This document shows positions 44,489 through 52,323 of a DNA stretch of 64,000 bases, piece after piece. Source of the DNA: Pseudomaricurvus sp033283335 (GTDB lineage Bacteria > Pseudomonadota > Gammaproteobacteria > Pseudomonadales > Cellvibrionaceae); NCBI GenBank assembly GCA_033283335.1, contig JAWMQP010000007.1, positions 1 through 64,000 on the forward strand, written 5' to 3'. Numbering within the stretch: the first letter of the stretch is position 1; every line of letters starts with the position of its first letter. Both the position numbers and the translations under genes were made by a program. Below the pieces are notes generated by a model. The model was not told the DNA's origin. It did no database searches and saw only the letters and a program-made list of their open reading frames with translations.

Positions 44489-44617
44489 GACAGCCTCCAG
44501 GGGCACGGGAAAGAGGCGGCGCATTATAGGGGAAAAACCACTCAGGCCCTAAAGATTCCCACCGGCTAGCCGTTAACTGGGAAGCACTTCCCCATCCACC
44601 TACAGAGGGCCGACCGC

Positions 44618-45496
44618 TTGCAGGGTACCGATTTAACCCAGGAACAGGTGCAGTCAATTCTCCAGGGCATTGCCATCCCACCCCAGCCGCAAATCATGGT
44701 GGATTTGCAAATGGAACAGCTCTCGCCCGACTGCTCCATCAAAAACATCGCCGACCTTATCGGTCAGGACATCGGTCTGTCAGGCAGTATCCTCAAAACC
44801 GTCAACTCCCCCTTTTACGGCCTCAGCAACAAGATCACCTCCATCACCCAGGCGGTCAGCCTGCTGGGTGTCAACTCAGTCATCAACCTGGTCAACGGCC
44901 TCAGCATCAAGGGCGAGCTGCAGGATGAACAGATTATCGCCCTGGGCAAATTCTGGGACAGCTCCATGGAAGTGGCGATGGCGGCCTCCGCCATCGCCAA
45001 ACAAATCGGCTATGGTGCGCCGGATGAAGCCTACACCCTGGGCCTGTTCCACAACTGCGGTATCCCGCTGTTGATGATGCGCTTTTCCAGCTACCCGGAC
45101 GTCATCGCCCGCGCCTATGGCCAGGACGAGCGGCGTATCATTGATGTGGAGAACGAACAGCTGCACACCAATCACGCCGTGGTGGGCTACTACGTGGGTA
45201 AATCCTGGAACCTGCCCGACTATCTCTGTCGCGCGATTCACGAACACCACAGCATAGAATCCGTGTTTGCCGATGAGGGCTCCGATCCCCGCAAGAAAAC
45301 CCTGCTGGCGGTTCTAAAAATGGCCGAGCATGTATGCGCTACCCACCGAATACTGGGCAATGAAGAGTATGACTTTGAATGGCAGCGCATTGAGGAGACG
45401 ATTCTCATCTATGTGGGCATGAGCCAGTACGACTTCACCAGTCTCGAACAGCAGATTCAGGAAATGGGACTCGGCGGGGGCGATTACTACTGCTAG
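44618..45496 (+). CDS. HDOD-domain protein
   Basis: 292 residues from TTG 44618 with AGAGGG ~9 nt upstream; no ATG or GTG gives a better start. The HDOD fold covers ~15-220: PPQPQIMVDLQMEQLSPDCS, LSGSILKTVNSPFYGL and TSITQAVSLLGVNSVINLV are family hallmarks. HDOD proteins resemble HD phosphohydrolases but usually lack full catalytic sites and act in signalling. No second domain (GGDEF, EAL, receiver) is fused here. Target unknown. Confidence 0.87.
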   Translation: MQGTDLTQEQVQSILQGIAIPPQPQIMVDLQMEQLSPDCSIKNIADLIGQDIGLSGSILKTVNSPFYGLSNKITSITQAVSLLGVNSVINLVNGLSIKGELQDEQIIALGKFWDSSMEVAMAASAIAKQIGYGAPDEAYTLGLFHNCGIPLLMMRFSSYPDVIARAYGQDERRIIDVENEQLHTNHAVVGYYVGKSWNLPDYLCRAIHEHHSIESVFADEGSDPRKKTLLAVLKMAEHVCATHRILGNEEYDFEWQRIEETILIYVGMSQYDFTSLEQQIQEMGLGGGDYYC

Positions 45497-45564
45497 TCCG
45501 CACATTTGTTGCTAAGCTCGACAGACAGCTAGGTGTTTTCTTTCGCCGTAAAAGGGATTCGATC

Positions 45565-46167
45565 ATGCGTCTGTCAGTCGTGCTAATGAGTGCTCTGCTG
45601 TTGGGTCTGCTGTCCGCCTGCACCAATGTCACCTACCAGCAAATGCAGACGTCGGCGGCCGAGTTGTCGGCCCTCGACAGCTTCCGCTGGGAGAACACCA
45701 GCACCAGCACCGACGACACGGAGCGGGCTTTTTACCGGGCGTTTGAAGACAGCTTCGCCGCGCAACTGCACAACAAGGGTTACCGCACGGCGAACGAGGG
45801 TGAGACGGCCGACTTTCGCGTCGATTACCGCATCAGCGTGGTGCCGCAGACCCTGAACCAGGATGCCCTGCCCGGCACCTCGCAGCAATGGGAACTGGAT
45901 GAAACCGGTGAACCGGTCTACACCACAGGCAACCAAGCGGCCCCCATCAATCAGCTGATTCAGCAGGGCCTGCTGATCCTGACCCTCACCCGCAACAGTG
46001 ACAACAGCATCGTCTGGCAGGCTGGCGTGTCCGGAAAAATTGACGACAACGAGAATATGGCGTCGTTTTACAGCCTGGCCGAGCATTTTGCCCAGCGCCT
46101 GGGCAAGGAACTGCCCAGAGCGGATAACACTGCCCAGAGCGGATTAACACGGCCCAGAGCGGATTAA
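45565..46167 (+). CDS. DUF4136 lipoprotein with repeat-extended C-terminus
   Basis: 200 residues. The signal peptide has a lipobox (LLSAC, Cys ~19). The body matches the DUF4136 pattern: an early SFRW strand, a DFRVDYRISV segment and a late LTRNSDNSIVWQAGVSG. The function of DUF4136 is unknown; these are envelope lipoproteins. The last 13 residues arise from a 20-bp tandem repeat: a one-base loss in the first unit removes a stop, and the frame ends in the third unit at the same LPRAD/RPRAD-stop motif. Confidence 0.82.
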   Translation: MRLSVVLMSALLLGLLSACTNVTYQQMQTSAAELSALDSFRWENTSTSTDDTERAFYRAFEDSFAAQLHNKGYRTANEGETADFRVDYRISVVPQTLNQDALPGTSQQWELDETGEPVYTTGNQAAPINQLIQQGLLILTLTRNSDNSIVWQAGVSGKIDDNENMASFYSLAEHFAQRLGKELPRADNTAQSGLTRPRAD

Positions 46168-46187
46168 CACGGCCCAGAGCGGATTTG
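46112..46187 (+). repeat. 20-bp tandem repeat at the 3' end of the DUF4136 gene
   Basis: Units: 46112-46130 (19 bp, one T missing), 46131-46150, 46151-46170 and a partial unit 46171-46186. The consensus [T/G]GCCCAGAGCGGATTAACAC contains a TAA. The array spans the stop codon and runs into the gap before acpH. Confidence 0.92.
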
Positions 46188-46205
46188 AGACGCCGGGCCG
46201 CTGCA

Positions 46206-46826
46206 TCACAGTCCGGCTGAGGTCTGCGCTCGCCAGCGCTCGGCCTGCTGCATCAATTCCGGCATCAGCCGAAAGAAGTAATCCAACAGGGTATCCTGCT
46301 GCTGCAGGGCCTGCTCCCCCGCCGCTAACAGGTTGGTGTCAAAGCGAATCCGTCGATCGATCCCCGCCAGCACCTGTCGGTACACCTGCGCATCGCCGTA
46401 GCTCTGAAACAGGTCATGGCCGGCGGCATACGCCATAAAGCGCGCGGCATTCGCCGGCAGGCGTTGCTGTTGCTGCTCGCACAGGCGATAGAACTGTCGG
46501 CTGAACTCGGGCAGGGGATCGGGGTGAAACTGCGGCCAGTATTGCACCAGCAGATGATCAAAAAAGACATCCAGCGCCACTCCGCCAAGCCGCCGGCAGT
46601 CAGGGCCCAGCGCCGCCAGGCACGCCAGGTAGTCGGGATGCCGGTCTATCCAGGCATCCAGCTGGCGATGCAGACGAACCCCCTGCAAGACCCCGGGCGG
46701 CCACTGCTGCCCTGTCGCATCGACGAGCCGGGATGGCAGCGGTCCCTTGATAAAGTCACCGAGAAAGCCGCCCAGCTGCCAGTCTTCATCAGGCCCGGAC
46801 AGAAGAATATGGGCCAGATAATTCAC
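46206..46826 (-). CDS. acpH: Acyl-carrier-protein phosphodiesterase AcpH
   Basis: 206 residues, DUF479. Typical start MNYLAHILLSGPDEDWQLGG followed by FLGDFIKG, then GVRLHRQLDAWIDRHP and the GGVALDVFFDHLL segment with the metal-binding His/Asp residues. It removes the 4'-phosphopantetheine arm from holo-ACP. It follows gshA by 15 bp on the same strand. Confidence 0.93.
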   Translation of the reverse strand: MNYLAHILLSGPDEDWQLGGFLGDFIKGPLPSRLVDATGQQWPPGVLQGVRLHRQLDAWIDRHPDYLACLAALGPDCRRLGGVALDVFFDHLLVQYWPQFHPDPLPEFSRQFYRLCEQQQQRLPANAARFMAYAAGHDLFQSYGDAQVYRQVLAGIDRRIRFDTNLLAAGEQALQQQDTLLDYFFRLMPELMQQAERWRAQTSAGL

Positions 46827-46841
46827 TCGCCCACTCTCCGC

Positions 46842-48425
46842 CTACTGACAACAGGTGTACTGGGCGTAGTAACCGCTCAGATACTCCTCAAAATCCATTT
46901 GCGGCTGCCCATCCAGGTCGGCCTGACGCTGCAGGGATTCTTCCGCCTCACGCTGCATGCGCACCATATCCTCATCCGCCAGGGGCCGCTGGCGATAGGC
47001 CTCTGCGTGCTGCATGGATTGATTCATGGCAAAGCGGAAAAAGGTCTGATTGGTGGCCTTCATATCCGCCAGGATCCGCGCCGAAGGAGTCAGCTCTGGC
47101 TGAGTCAATTTGGCATACTGGGCTTTCACCGCCTGGGTGTAAGCCTGGGTGTTGTAGCTGAGATCGAGGGTGCGAGCCACTCGCTGCATATCGTCCAGCA
47201 ACACCGTGCCCCACTGCAGCGGTGACAGTTCGCCAGCCGCACTCTGCAGACGCATGGACGGATCCCGCCCCTGCGTCACCATGCGGCGCTGGTTTTCCTG
47301 GGCGCGGCGGTATTTGACGTTGTCGGTCTGGGGACTTTCGGCCAGCAGGCAGTAGAGCAGGAACACATCCAGAAACTCAATCTGTTGTCGGTCTATGCCC
47401 AGCGGCTCGTAGGGATTGAGATCGATACAGCGAACCTCAATGTACTCCACACCGCGATCATTGAGTGCTCCCAATGCGGTTTCACCGCTGCGGGCGGCAC
47501 GCTTGGGGCGTATGGTGCTGTAAAACTCATTTTCAATCTGCAACAGACTGGTGTTGAGCTGCTTGTATTGACCCTGTTCATCCTTCAGGCCCTTGGCCAC
47601 GTAATCGGGGTGAGGCTGGGTAATGGCACCGCACAGGGTTTGCAGATAGGAGTCGAGGTTGTTGTAGCACACCACCAGGGAATCCTGGGCACTGCTCTGG
47701 TATCCCAGATTGCCCATGCGCAGGGAGGTGCCGAACGGCTCGTGCAGGGAGTGTTCATCATCACCAAAGGGCTGCAGCTGGTGCTGTCGATCCTTGACGA
47801 AGCTGCGACACACCGCCGGTGACGCGCCAAACAGGTACAACAACAGCCAGAAATTGCGACGGAAATTTCGAATCAGGTCGAAATAGCGACGGTTTTTGTA
47901 CAGCTGCAGGCTTTCCGACTCCGCCTCGCGGGCATGCCAGAAATCCCAGAACTCATCGCTGAGGGAAAAGTTGTAATGAATACCGGCAATGGTCTGCATA
48001 GAGCGGCCGTAACGCTCGCCCAATCCCAGCCGGTAGATGGTTTTCATTTTACCGGGATTGGAACTGCCGTATTGCCCCACCGGAATCTGGCTGTCGCCGG
48101 CCAGCACGCAGGGCATACTGGCCACCCACAGCAGTTCGTTGTCCAACTGTTGATAGGTAAAGCGTTGAATCCGGTCCAGATCATCCAGCACTTGCTGACT
48201 GCTTTCAGTGGGTTCAGTGATGAACTCCAGCAGCGCCTCGCTGAAATCGGTGGTGATTTCCGGGTGGGTCATGGCCGAACCCAGTCCGCGCGGGTGGGCA
48301 GTCTGGGCCAGCGAACCCTCGGGGGTCACGCGCAGGCTTTCTTTTTCCAGCCCTTTAAAAACCCGCGTCAATTGATGGTTGGCGGGCTCAGCCAGCACCG
48401 CCAGGCGTTGATTCAGTAGAGACAA
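46842..48425 (-). CDS. gshA: Glutamate--cysteine ligase GshA (type 1)
   Basis: 527 residues from TTG 48425 with GAGGGA 6 nt upstream, giving MSLLNQRLAVLAEPANHQLT; the frame is open to 48626 but carries no other plausible start near the conserved region. It joins glutamate and cysteine with ATP, the first step of glutathione synthesis. Family segments: GLEKESLRV (Mg/ATP site), MTHPEITTDFSEALLEFIT, AGIHYNFSLSDEFW and YIEVRCIDLNPYEPLGI. The rare start codon may limit translation. gshB is not in the window. Confidence 0.94.
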   Translation of the reverse strand: MSLLNQRLAVLAEPANHQLTRVFKGLEKESLRVTPEGSLAQTAHPRGLGSAMTHPEITTDFSEALLEFITEPTESSQQVLDDLDRIQRFTYQQLDNELLWVASMPCVLAGDSQIPVGQYGSSNPGKMKTIYRLGLGERYGRSMQTIAGIHYNFSLSDEFWDFWHAREAESESLQLYKNRRYFDLIRNFRRNFWLLLYLFGASPAVCRSFVKDRQHQLQPFGDDEHSLHEPFGTSLRMGNLGYQSSAQDSLVVCYNNLDSYLQTLCGAITQPHPDYVAKGLKDEQGQYKQLNTSLLQIENEFYSTIRPKRAARSGETALGALNDRGVEYIEVRCIDLNPYEPLGIDRQQIEFLDVFLLYCLLAESPQTDNVKYRRAQENQRRMVTQGRDPSMRLQSAAGELSPLQWGTVLLDDMQRVARTLDLSYNTQAYTQAVKAQYAKLTQPELTPSARILADMKATNQTFFRFAMNQSMQHAEAYRQRPLADEDMVRMQREAEESLQRQADLDGQPQMDFEEYLSGYYAQYTCCQ

Positions 48426-48483
48426 ACCGTATCCCTCGTAAGCCTCAACGGATACCTTATTGTCAATCCGTGGGCCAGGTAAG

Positions 48484-48879
48484 CTAAAACAGCGACGCTG
48501 TTTCCTGTTCCGGTTCGGCCGCAGTGCAAGCGGCTGGCTCAGGATCGTCACCGTGGTTGATATTCGCGTCTGCAGTCTGCTCTTCAACCTCGGGCTGCTG
48601 TTCAACCAAGGGGGCGTCCTCCGCACCGCTGACGTCTGACTCCACTAATGGGGGCAAATCCTCATCCTTCAAGAGGGGCAGACCACGGTCATTGAGCGTA
48701 CATTCGAGAATTTTGATACGCAAAGTATAGTCACGGGCATTCACTTCAATCATTTGATTGAGCGCCTCGTCTCGATGAACAGTGCGGTAGAGGCTGCCGG
48801 CCTCGCGACCATTGACCCACTCACCCTGCTTGCTCAGCAGGTGCTTGCGCTGGTTTTGAAGTAGAAAAACTTGGCTCAT
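48484..48879 (-). CDS. Conserved-looking hypothetical protein
   Basis: 131 residues from ATG 48879 (MSQVFLLQNQRKHLLSKQGE); the frame is open to 48993 but the added part reads like non-coding sequence. The first ~75 residues are charged and compact (NQMIEVNARDYTLRIKILEC), while the rest is an acidic Glu/Asp/Pro/Ala tail, likely disordered. No signal peptide or membrane segment, so cytoplasmic. It lies 58 bp upstream of gshA on the same strand. I do not recognise a characterised family. Confidence 0.65.
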   Translation of the reverse strand: MSQVFLLQNQRKHLLSKQGEWVNGREAGSLYRTVHRDEALNQMIEVNARDYTLRIKILECTLNDRGLPLLKDEDLPPLVESDVSGAEDAPLVEQQPEVEEQTADANINHGDDPEPAACTAAEPEQETASLF

Positions 48880-49004
48880 GGTGATGCTGTTAACTCCCGC
48901 TTGGCTATCCGTCAGGGCCTTCGACTGTGGGCCCTGAGCGTTGGGGGGAGTGTACCCAGATAGGCGTGGTATGCCAACCACGCCAGGTCTCATTCCGAGC
49001 TTGC

Positions 49005-50498
49005 TCAGGTGAGTTCATCGATCAGCTCGGCGATCAGGCGAATGCCCGGCTCAATGCGATCCTCGTCAATCACCGTAAAGCCCAGGCGGAAGTAATTGAG
49101 GGGTGGCGAGTCACCGGCAAAAGCGATGTCGCCCAGCTCCAGCAACACCCCTCGCTCGGCCGCCCGAGCCCGCAGTGCATGACAGTCGAGATTGTCAGGT
49201 CCCCGCACCCAGCAGGTGGTACCGCCGAACACCGGCCGCTGCTGGTTGGAGGGAATGTGTCGCTCAATAGCCCGCGTGATCAAGCCCCAGTTGCGCTTGT
49301 ATTTGCGCCACAGGCGCTTGAGCAAGGCATCGTAGTGACCGCGGGATAAAAACATCGCCGTCATGCGCTGGTTGTTCATGGGCGGATGACGCATCATCAG
49401 GCGGCGCAGGATTCTCGCCTCGTGAATAAGCGGCGCCGGCGCCACCATGAACCCCAGCCGCAGGCCTGGTGCGAGCACTTTTGACAGGCTGCTCATATAG
49501 ATAACGCGGCCAGTCTGGTCGAGACTTTTCAACGCCGGCAGAGGATCACCGATGTAATTGGTTTCAATCTCGTAATCGTCTTCGATGATCACCAGATCAT
49601 CCTGTTCCGCCTGCTTCAACAACCGCTGGCGGCGCTCAATGGGCATGGTTACCGACGTCGGCCACTGGTGACTGGGCGTGGTATAGACATAATCGCAGGC
49701 ACCCAGCGCCTCGTTCAACACCAGGCCATAGTTATCCACCGGCTGCGGTACCATCTCGTCAAAGTGCATGGAGAAGATGTTGCGAGCATCCGGATAGCCC
49801 GGGTCCTCCATCGCCATGCGCTTGCCGGGCTTGGCCAACAGGCTGGCCAGCAGATAGAGGGAGTGCTGAGTCCCGACGGTGATGAGAATTTCCTCGGGCT
49901 TGGCCCAGATGCCCCGCCGCGGCAACACCCGACTGCGAATCTGCTCCACCAGCAGGGGATCATCGGCGTCCATACAGTCGCCGGTCCAGTCACGCACTGC
50001 CAGCACGCTTAACGCCTGCTTGGAACACTCGCGCCACTCGGCCAGGGGAAAGGTCTTGGGATCAATCTGGCCCGACAGAAACGGGTAGGGGTAACGCTGC
50101 CAGTCAGACGGCTTATCGATGTTGCGCTGCTGACTGGGTTGAAAGGCAAAACGCGCTTCCCAATCTGGCCCCTCGACACGCACCTCGTCCTCGCTATCTT
50201 GCTCGGATGACTTGGACGATGAGCCCGCCTTTTTAGCCCGGCCATCGAGGATGGAGGGGTTAACGAAATAGCCACGACGCTCACGGGCAATCAGATAACC
50301 GTCTTCCACCAGGTCTTCATAGGCAAACATCACCGTCTGGCGAGACACCGACAGGGCCTGCGACAGTTTGCGGCTGGAGGGCACAGGGTGCTCCAGCGGC
50401 AGGTGGCCATCAAGGATTGCCACCGCCAAGGCCTTGCGGATTTGTTGTTTCAGATTGTCGTCGCTGGATTTATCCAGATGTATCAGTTGTTCAAGCAC
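49005..50498 (-). CDS. MocR-type PLP-dependent GntR regulator, TauR candidate
   Basis: 497 residues. An N-terminal GntR winged helix (~10-80; VPSSRKLSQALSVSRQTVMF) is joined by an acidic linker (~90-115) to an aminotransferase class I-like domain. Its PLP lysine is K340 (MSSLSKVLAPGLRLGF), with EDDYE and the TPSHQWPTSVTMP segment. MocR proteins use PLP plus an amine to sense metabolites and usually bind direct repeats. It lies 73 bp after the aldehyde dehydrogenase gene, whose promoter region carries such repeats (52097-52130), also found upstream of tpa. A taurine-responsive (TauR-like) role is inferred; ectoine- or GABA-type regulators are alternatives. Confidence 0.85.
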   Translation of the reverse strand: MLEQLIHLDKSSDDNLKQQIRKALAVAILDGHLPLEHPVPSSRKLSQALSVSRQTVMFAYEDLVEDGYLIARERRGYFVNPSILDGRAKKAGSSSKSSEQDSEDEVRVEGPDWEARFAFQPSQQRNIDKPSDWQRYPYPFLSGQIDPKTFPLAEWRECSKQALSVLAVRDWTGDCMDADDPLLVEQIRSRVLPRRGIWAKPEEILITVGTQHSLYLLASLLAKPGKRMAMEDPGYPDARNIFSMHFDEMVPQPVDNYGLVLNEALGACDYVYTTPSHQWPTSVTMPIERRQRLLKQAEQDDLVIIEDDYEIETNYIGDPLPALKSLDQTGRVIYMSSLSKVLAPGLRLGFMVAPAPLIHEARILRRLMMRHPPMNNQRMTAMFLSRGHYDALLKRLWRKYKRNWGLITRAIERHIPSNQQRPVFGGTTCWVRGPDNLDCHALRARAAERGVLLELGDIAFAGDSPPLNYFRLGFTVIDEDRIEPGIRLIAELIDELT

Positions 50499-50571
50499 GT
50501 GCTTCCTCTCCGCCCGGTACCACTTTAGGCTGGGTGCGGACGTTAACCAATGGCCGGCGCTATAGCAAGTG

Positions 50572-51939
50572 TCAAATGACCAGCGTCTTGACGTAGCTCA
50601 TTTCCCGCACCGCGTATTTGATGCCTTCACGACCCACACCGCTTTCCTTAACACCGCCAAACGGGAAATGTTCCGTGCGGAAACCGGGGCCATCGTTGGT
50701 GGCCAGGGTGCCCACGTCCAGTTCTTCAAACAGGTAGCGAATAACGGACAGATCGTTTGTGAACACGCCGGCCTGCAGGCCGTAAGCGGTGTTGTTGATC
50801 AGCGGCACAATGTCTTCCACCTCGGTAAATTCACACAGGGGCATGACCGGACCAAAGGTTTCCTCAATCATCAGCTCGCAATCGGGCGCCACCTTTTCGA
50901 GAATGGTGGGGTACACCAGCGCGCCTTCATATTGATGCCCGAGCGCCACGGTGGCCCCCTTGTTAAGGGCGTCTTCAACGCGCTGACGAATTTCATCGGC
51001 AGCGTGCTGATGAATCACAGGTCCAACGAAGGTACTGTCATCCATCGGGTCACCCACCTTCAGCTCAGCACTTTTGCTGACCAGCAGATCGCGAAACTCC
51101 TGGTACACATCGCGGTGGATAAACAGTCGCTTAGCGGCGGTACAACGCTGGCCGGCAGTGGCAAACCGCTGGTTGATGGCCGCCGCTACCGCCGCCTGTA
51201 AATCGCCATCGGGCATCACAATCAAGGGGTCATTGCCGCCCAGTTCCAGCAACAGTTTTTTGTAACCGGCGGCGTCGGCAATGGCGTTGGCAGCGGCCGT
51301 ACCGCCGGTGAAGTTAATGGCACTGATGTCCGGGTGCGCCACCAGGGCCGCCATGTCTTCCAGCGCAGGCACACTCAACTGCAACACATCCTTGGGAATA
51401 CCCGCCTCGTAACACAGACGAACCAGCAAGCGGGAGGAGGCGGTATTCTGTGGACCTGGCTTAAACAGAATGCTGTTGCCCGCGGCAAACGCGGGACCAA
51501 TCTTGTGCAGGGCAATGTTGATCGGAAAGTTAAACGGGGTAATGCATAAGACCGTTCCCAGGGGACGCCAGCACACCACACCTATTTTGCCACGCGCAGG
51601 TGAATAGGCGTCGGAGTCCAGGCTTTCACCACTGATCTGCCTGGCCTCTTCTGCACTGGCAATCGCCGCATTGATCGCACGGCTCATTTCAACGCGACTG
51701 TCGGAGATGGTTTTACCGGTTTCACGAGTAATCAGTTCAGCCATTTGCTCGGCGTGCTCTTCCATCAACTCCGCCAGGCGACGCAAGATGTCGGATCGCT
51801 GAAAGGCCGGAATGGCTCGCAGTGTACGGCGCCCTTCTTTCAGCAACTGCACTTTATCTTCAATCTGACGGCGGGAATCGAACGGGTATTCCGCCAGCAG
51901 TTCCTGGGTGTAGGGGTTGGTCACCTGATAAGTAGTCAT
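50572..51939 (-). CDS. NAD(P)-dependent aldehyde dehydrogenase, candidate sulfoacetaldehyde dehydrogenase
   Basis: 455-residue aldehyde dehydrogenase. Catalytic Cys is C266 (FATAGQRCTAAKR) and the general base E232 (LLLELGGNDP); cofactor loop GTAAANAIADAAG. It resembles succinate-semialdehyde/phosphonoacetaldehyde-type enzymes. AAGGAG precedes ATG 51939. It is transcribed ahead of the MocR gene and divergent from an AGCS symporter, across an operator-like repeat shared with tpa. If that site is a TauR site, oxidation of sulfoacetaldehyde to sulfoacetate (SafD activity) is the most economical reading. Succinate-semialdehyde or lactaldehyde remain possible substrates. Confidence 0.85.
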   Translation of the reverse strand: MTTYQVTNPYTQELLAEYPFDSRRQIEDKVQLLKEGRRTLRAIPAFQRSDILRRLAELMEEHAEQMAELITRETGKTISDSRVEMSRAINAAIASAEEARQISGESLDSDAYSPARGKIGVVCWRPLGTVLCITPFNFPINIALHKIGPAFAAGNSILFKPGPQNTASSRLLVRLCYEAGIPKDVLQLSVPALEDMAALVAHPDISAINFTGGTAAANAIADAAGYKKLLLELGGNDPLIVMPDGDLQAAVAAAINQRFATAGQRCTAAKRLFIHRDVYQEFRDLLVSKSAELKVGDPMDDSTFVGPVIHQHAADEIRQRVEDALNKGATVALGHQYEGALVYPTILEKVAPDCELMIEETFGPVMPLCEFTEVEDIVPLINNTAYGLQAGVFTNDLSVIRYLFEELDVGTLATNDGPGFRTEHFPFGGVKESGVGREGIKYAVREMSYVKTLVI

Positions 51940-52096
51940 CGTATCTCCTTGGCATTTCTCGATGCGCCCTGACTTGCGAATAGACCAGAACGCATGGCCG
52001 GCCTGTCACTGAGCGTGGATTATCTGTTGCGTACTGTGCATGCCGCCCACTTTAGGAAATGACCCGGCGTCCCCACAGAACCACCCCGTGAGTTTT

Positions 52097-52130
52097 TATC
52101 AGTCCAGCTGACGATCAATCAGACCAGTTG
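52097..52130 (-). promoter_or_regulatory. Putative MocR/TauR operator, two direct repeats 20 bp apart
   Basis: Read toward the aldehyde dehydrogenase gene: CAACTGGTCTGATT (52130-52117) and CAGCTGGACTGATA (52110-52097), offset 20 bp. The second has the CTGGACT core of the TauR half-site recalled from Rhodobacter. Across both loci (here and 2531-2563) the blocks CCAGCTGA and CAGACCAGTTGC are identical on the plus strand, with spacers of 8 and 7 bp. Confidence 0.6.
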
Positions 52131-52269
52131 CTCAACGCAAAAGCCAGCCACAAGAGCACCAAAACAGAGCACGCCACTCATAAGGCATCCATAACGGTGC
52201 AACTCAAGAAAAAGCTGCGCCTGGTCCACAAAAAAGCCAGCAACTGGCCTTATTGCCGGGGTACCCTAG

Positions 52270-52298
52270 GCATTAGGGTTGTGACAACTCCCTAATGC
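52270..52298. promoter_or_regulatory. Palindrome in the AGCS symporter leader
   Basis: GCATTAGGG-TTGT-G-ACAA-CT-CCCTAATGC: a 13-bp near-perfect inverted repeat with a 2-nt bulge, 25 bp before the symporter ATG. It would fold into a strong hairpin at the ribosome-binding region if transcribed, or could be a dimeric protein site. No T-run follows, so it is not a terminator. Confidence 0.5.
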
Positions 52299-52323
52299 AA
52301 CCCATGAATCAGGATCCCCAACC

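Larger units (their letters stand above)
51940..52323. other. Divergent intergenic region ALDH / AGCS symporter
   Basis: 384 bp. It contains the direct-repeat pair (52097-52130), a further single CTGGTCT on the minus strand (51988-51982) and a palindrome (52270-52298) close to the symporter start. No coding frame was found. Confidence 0.6.
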
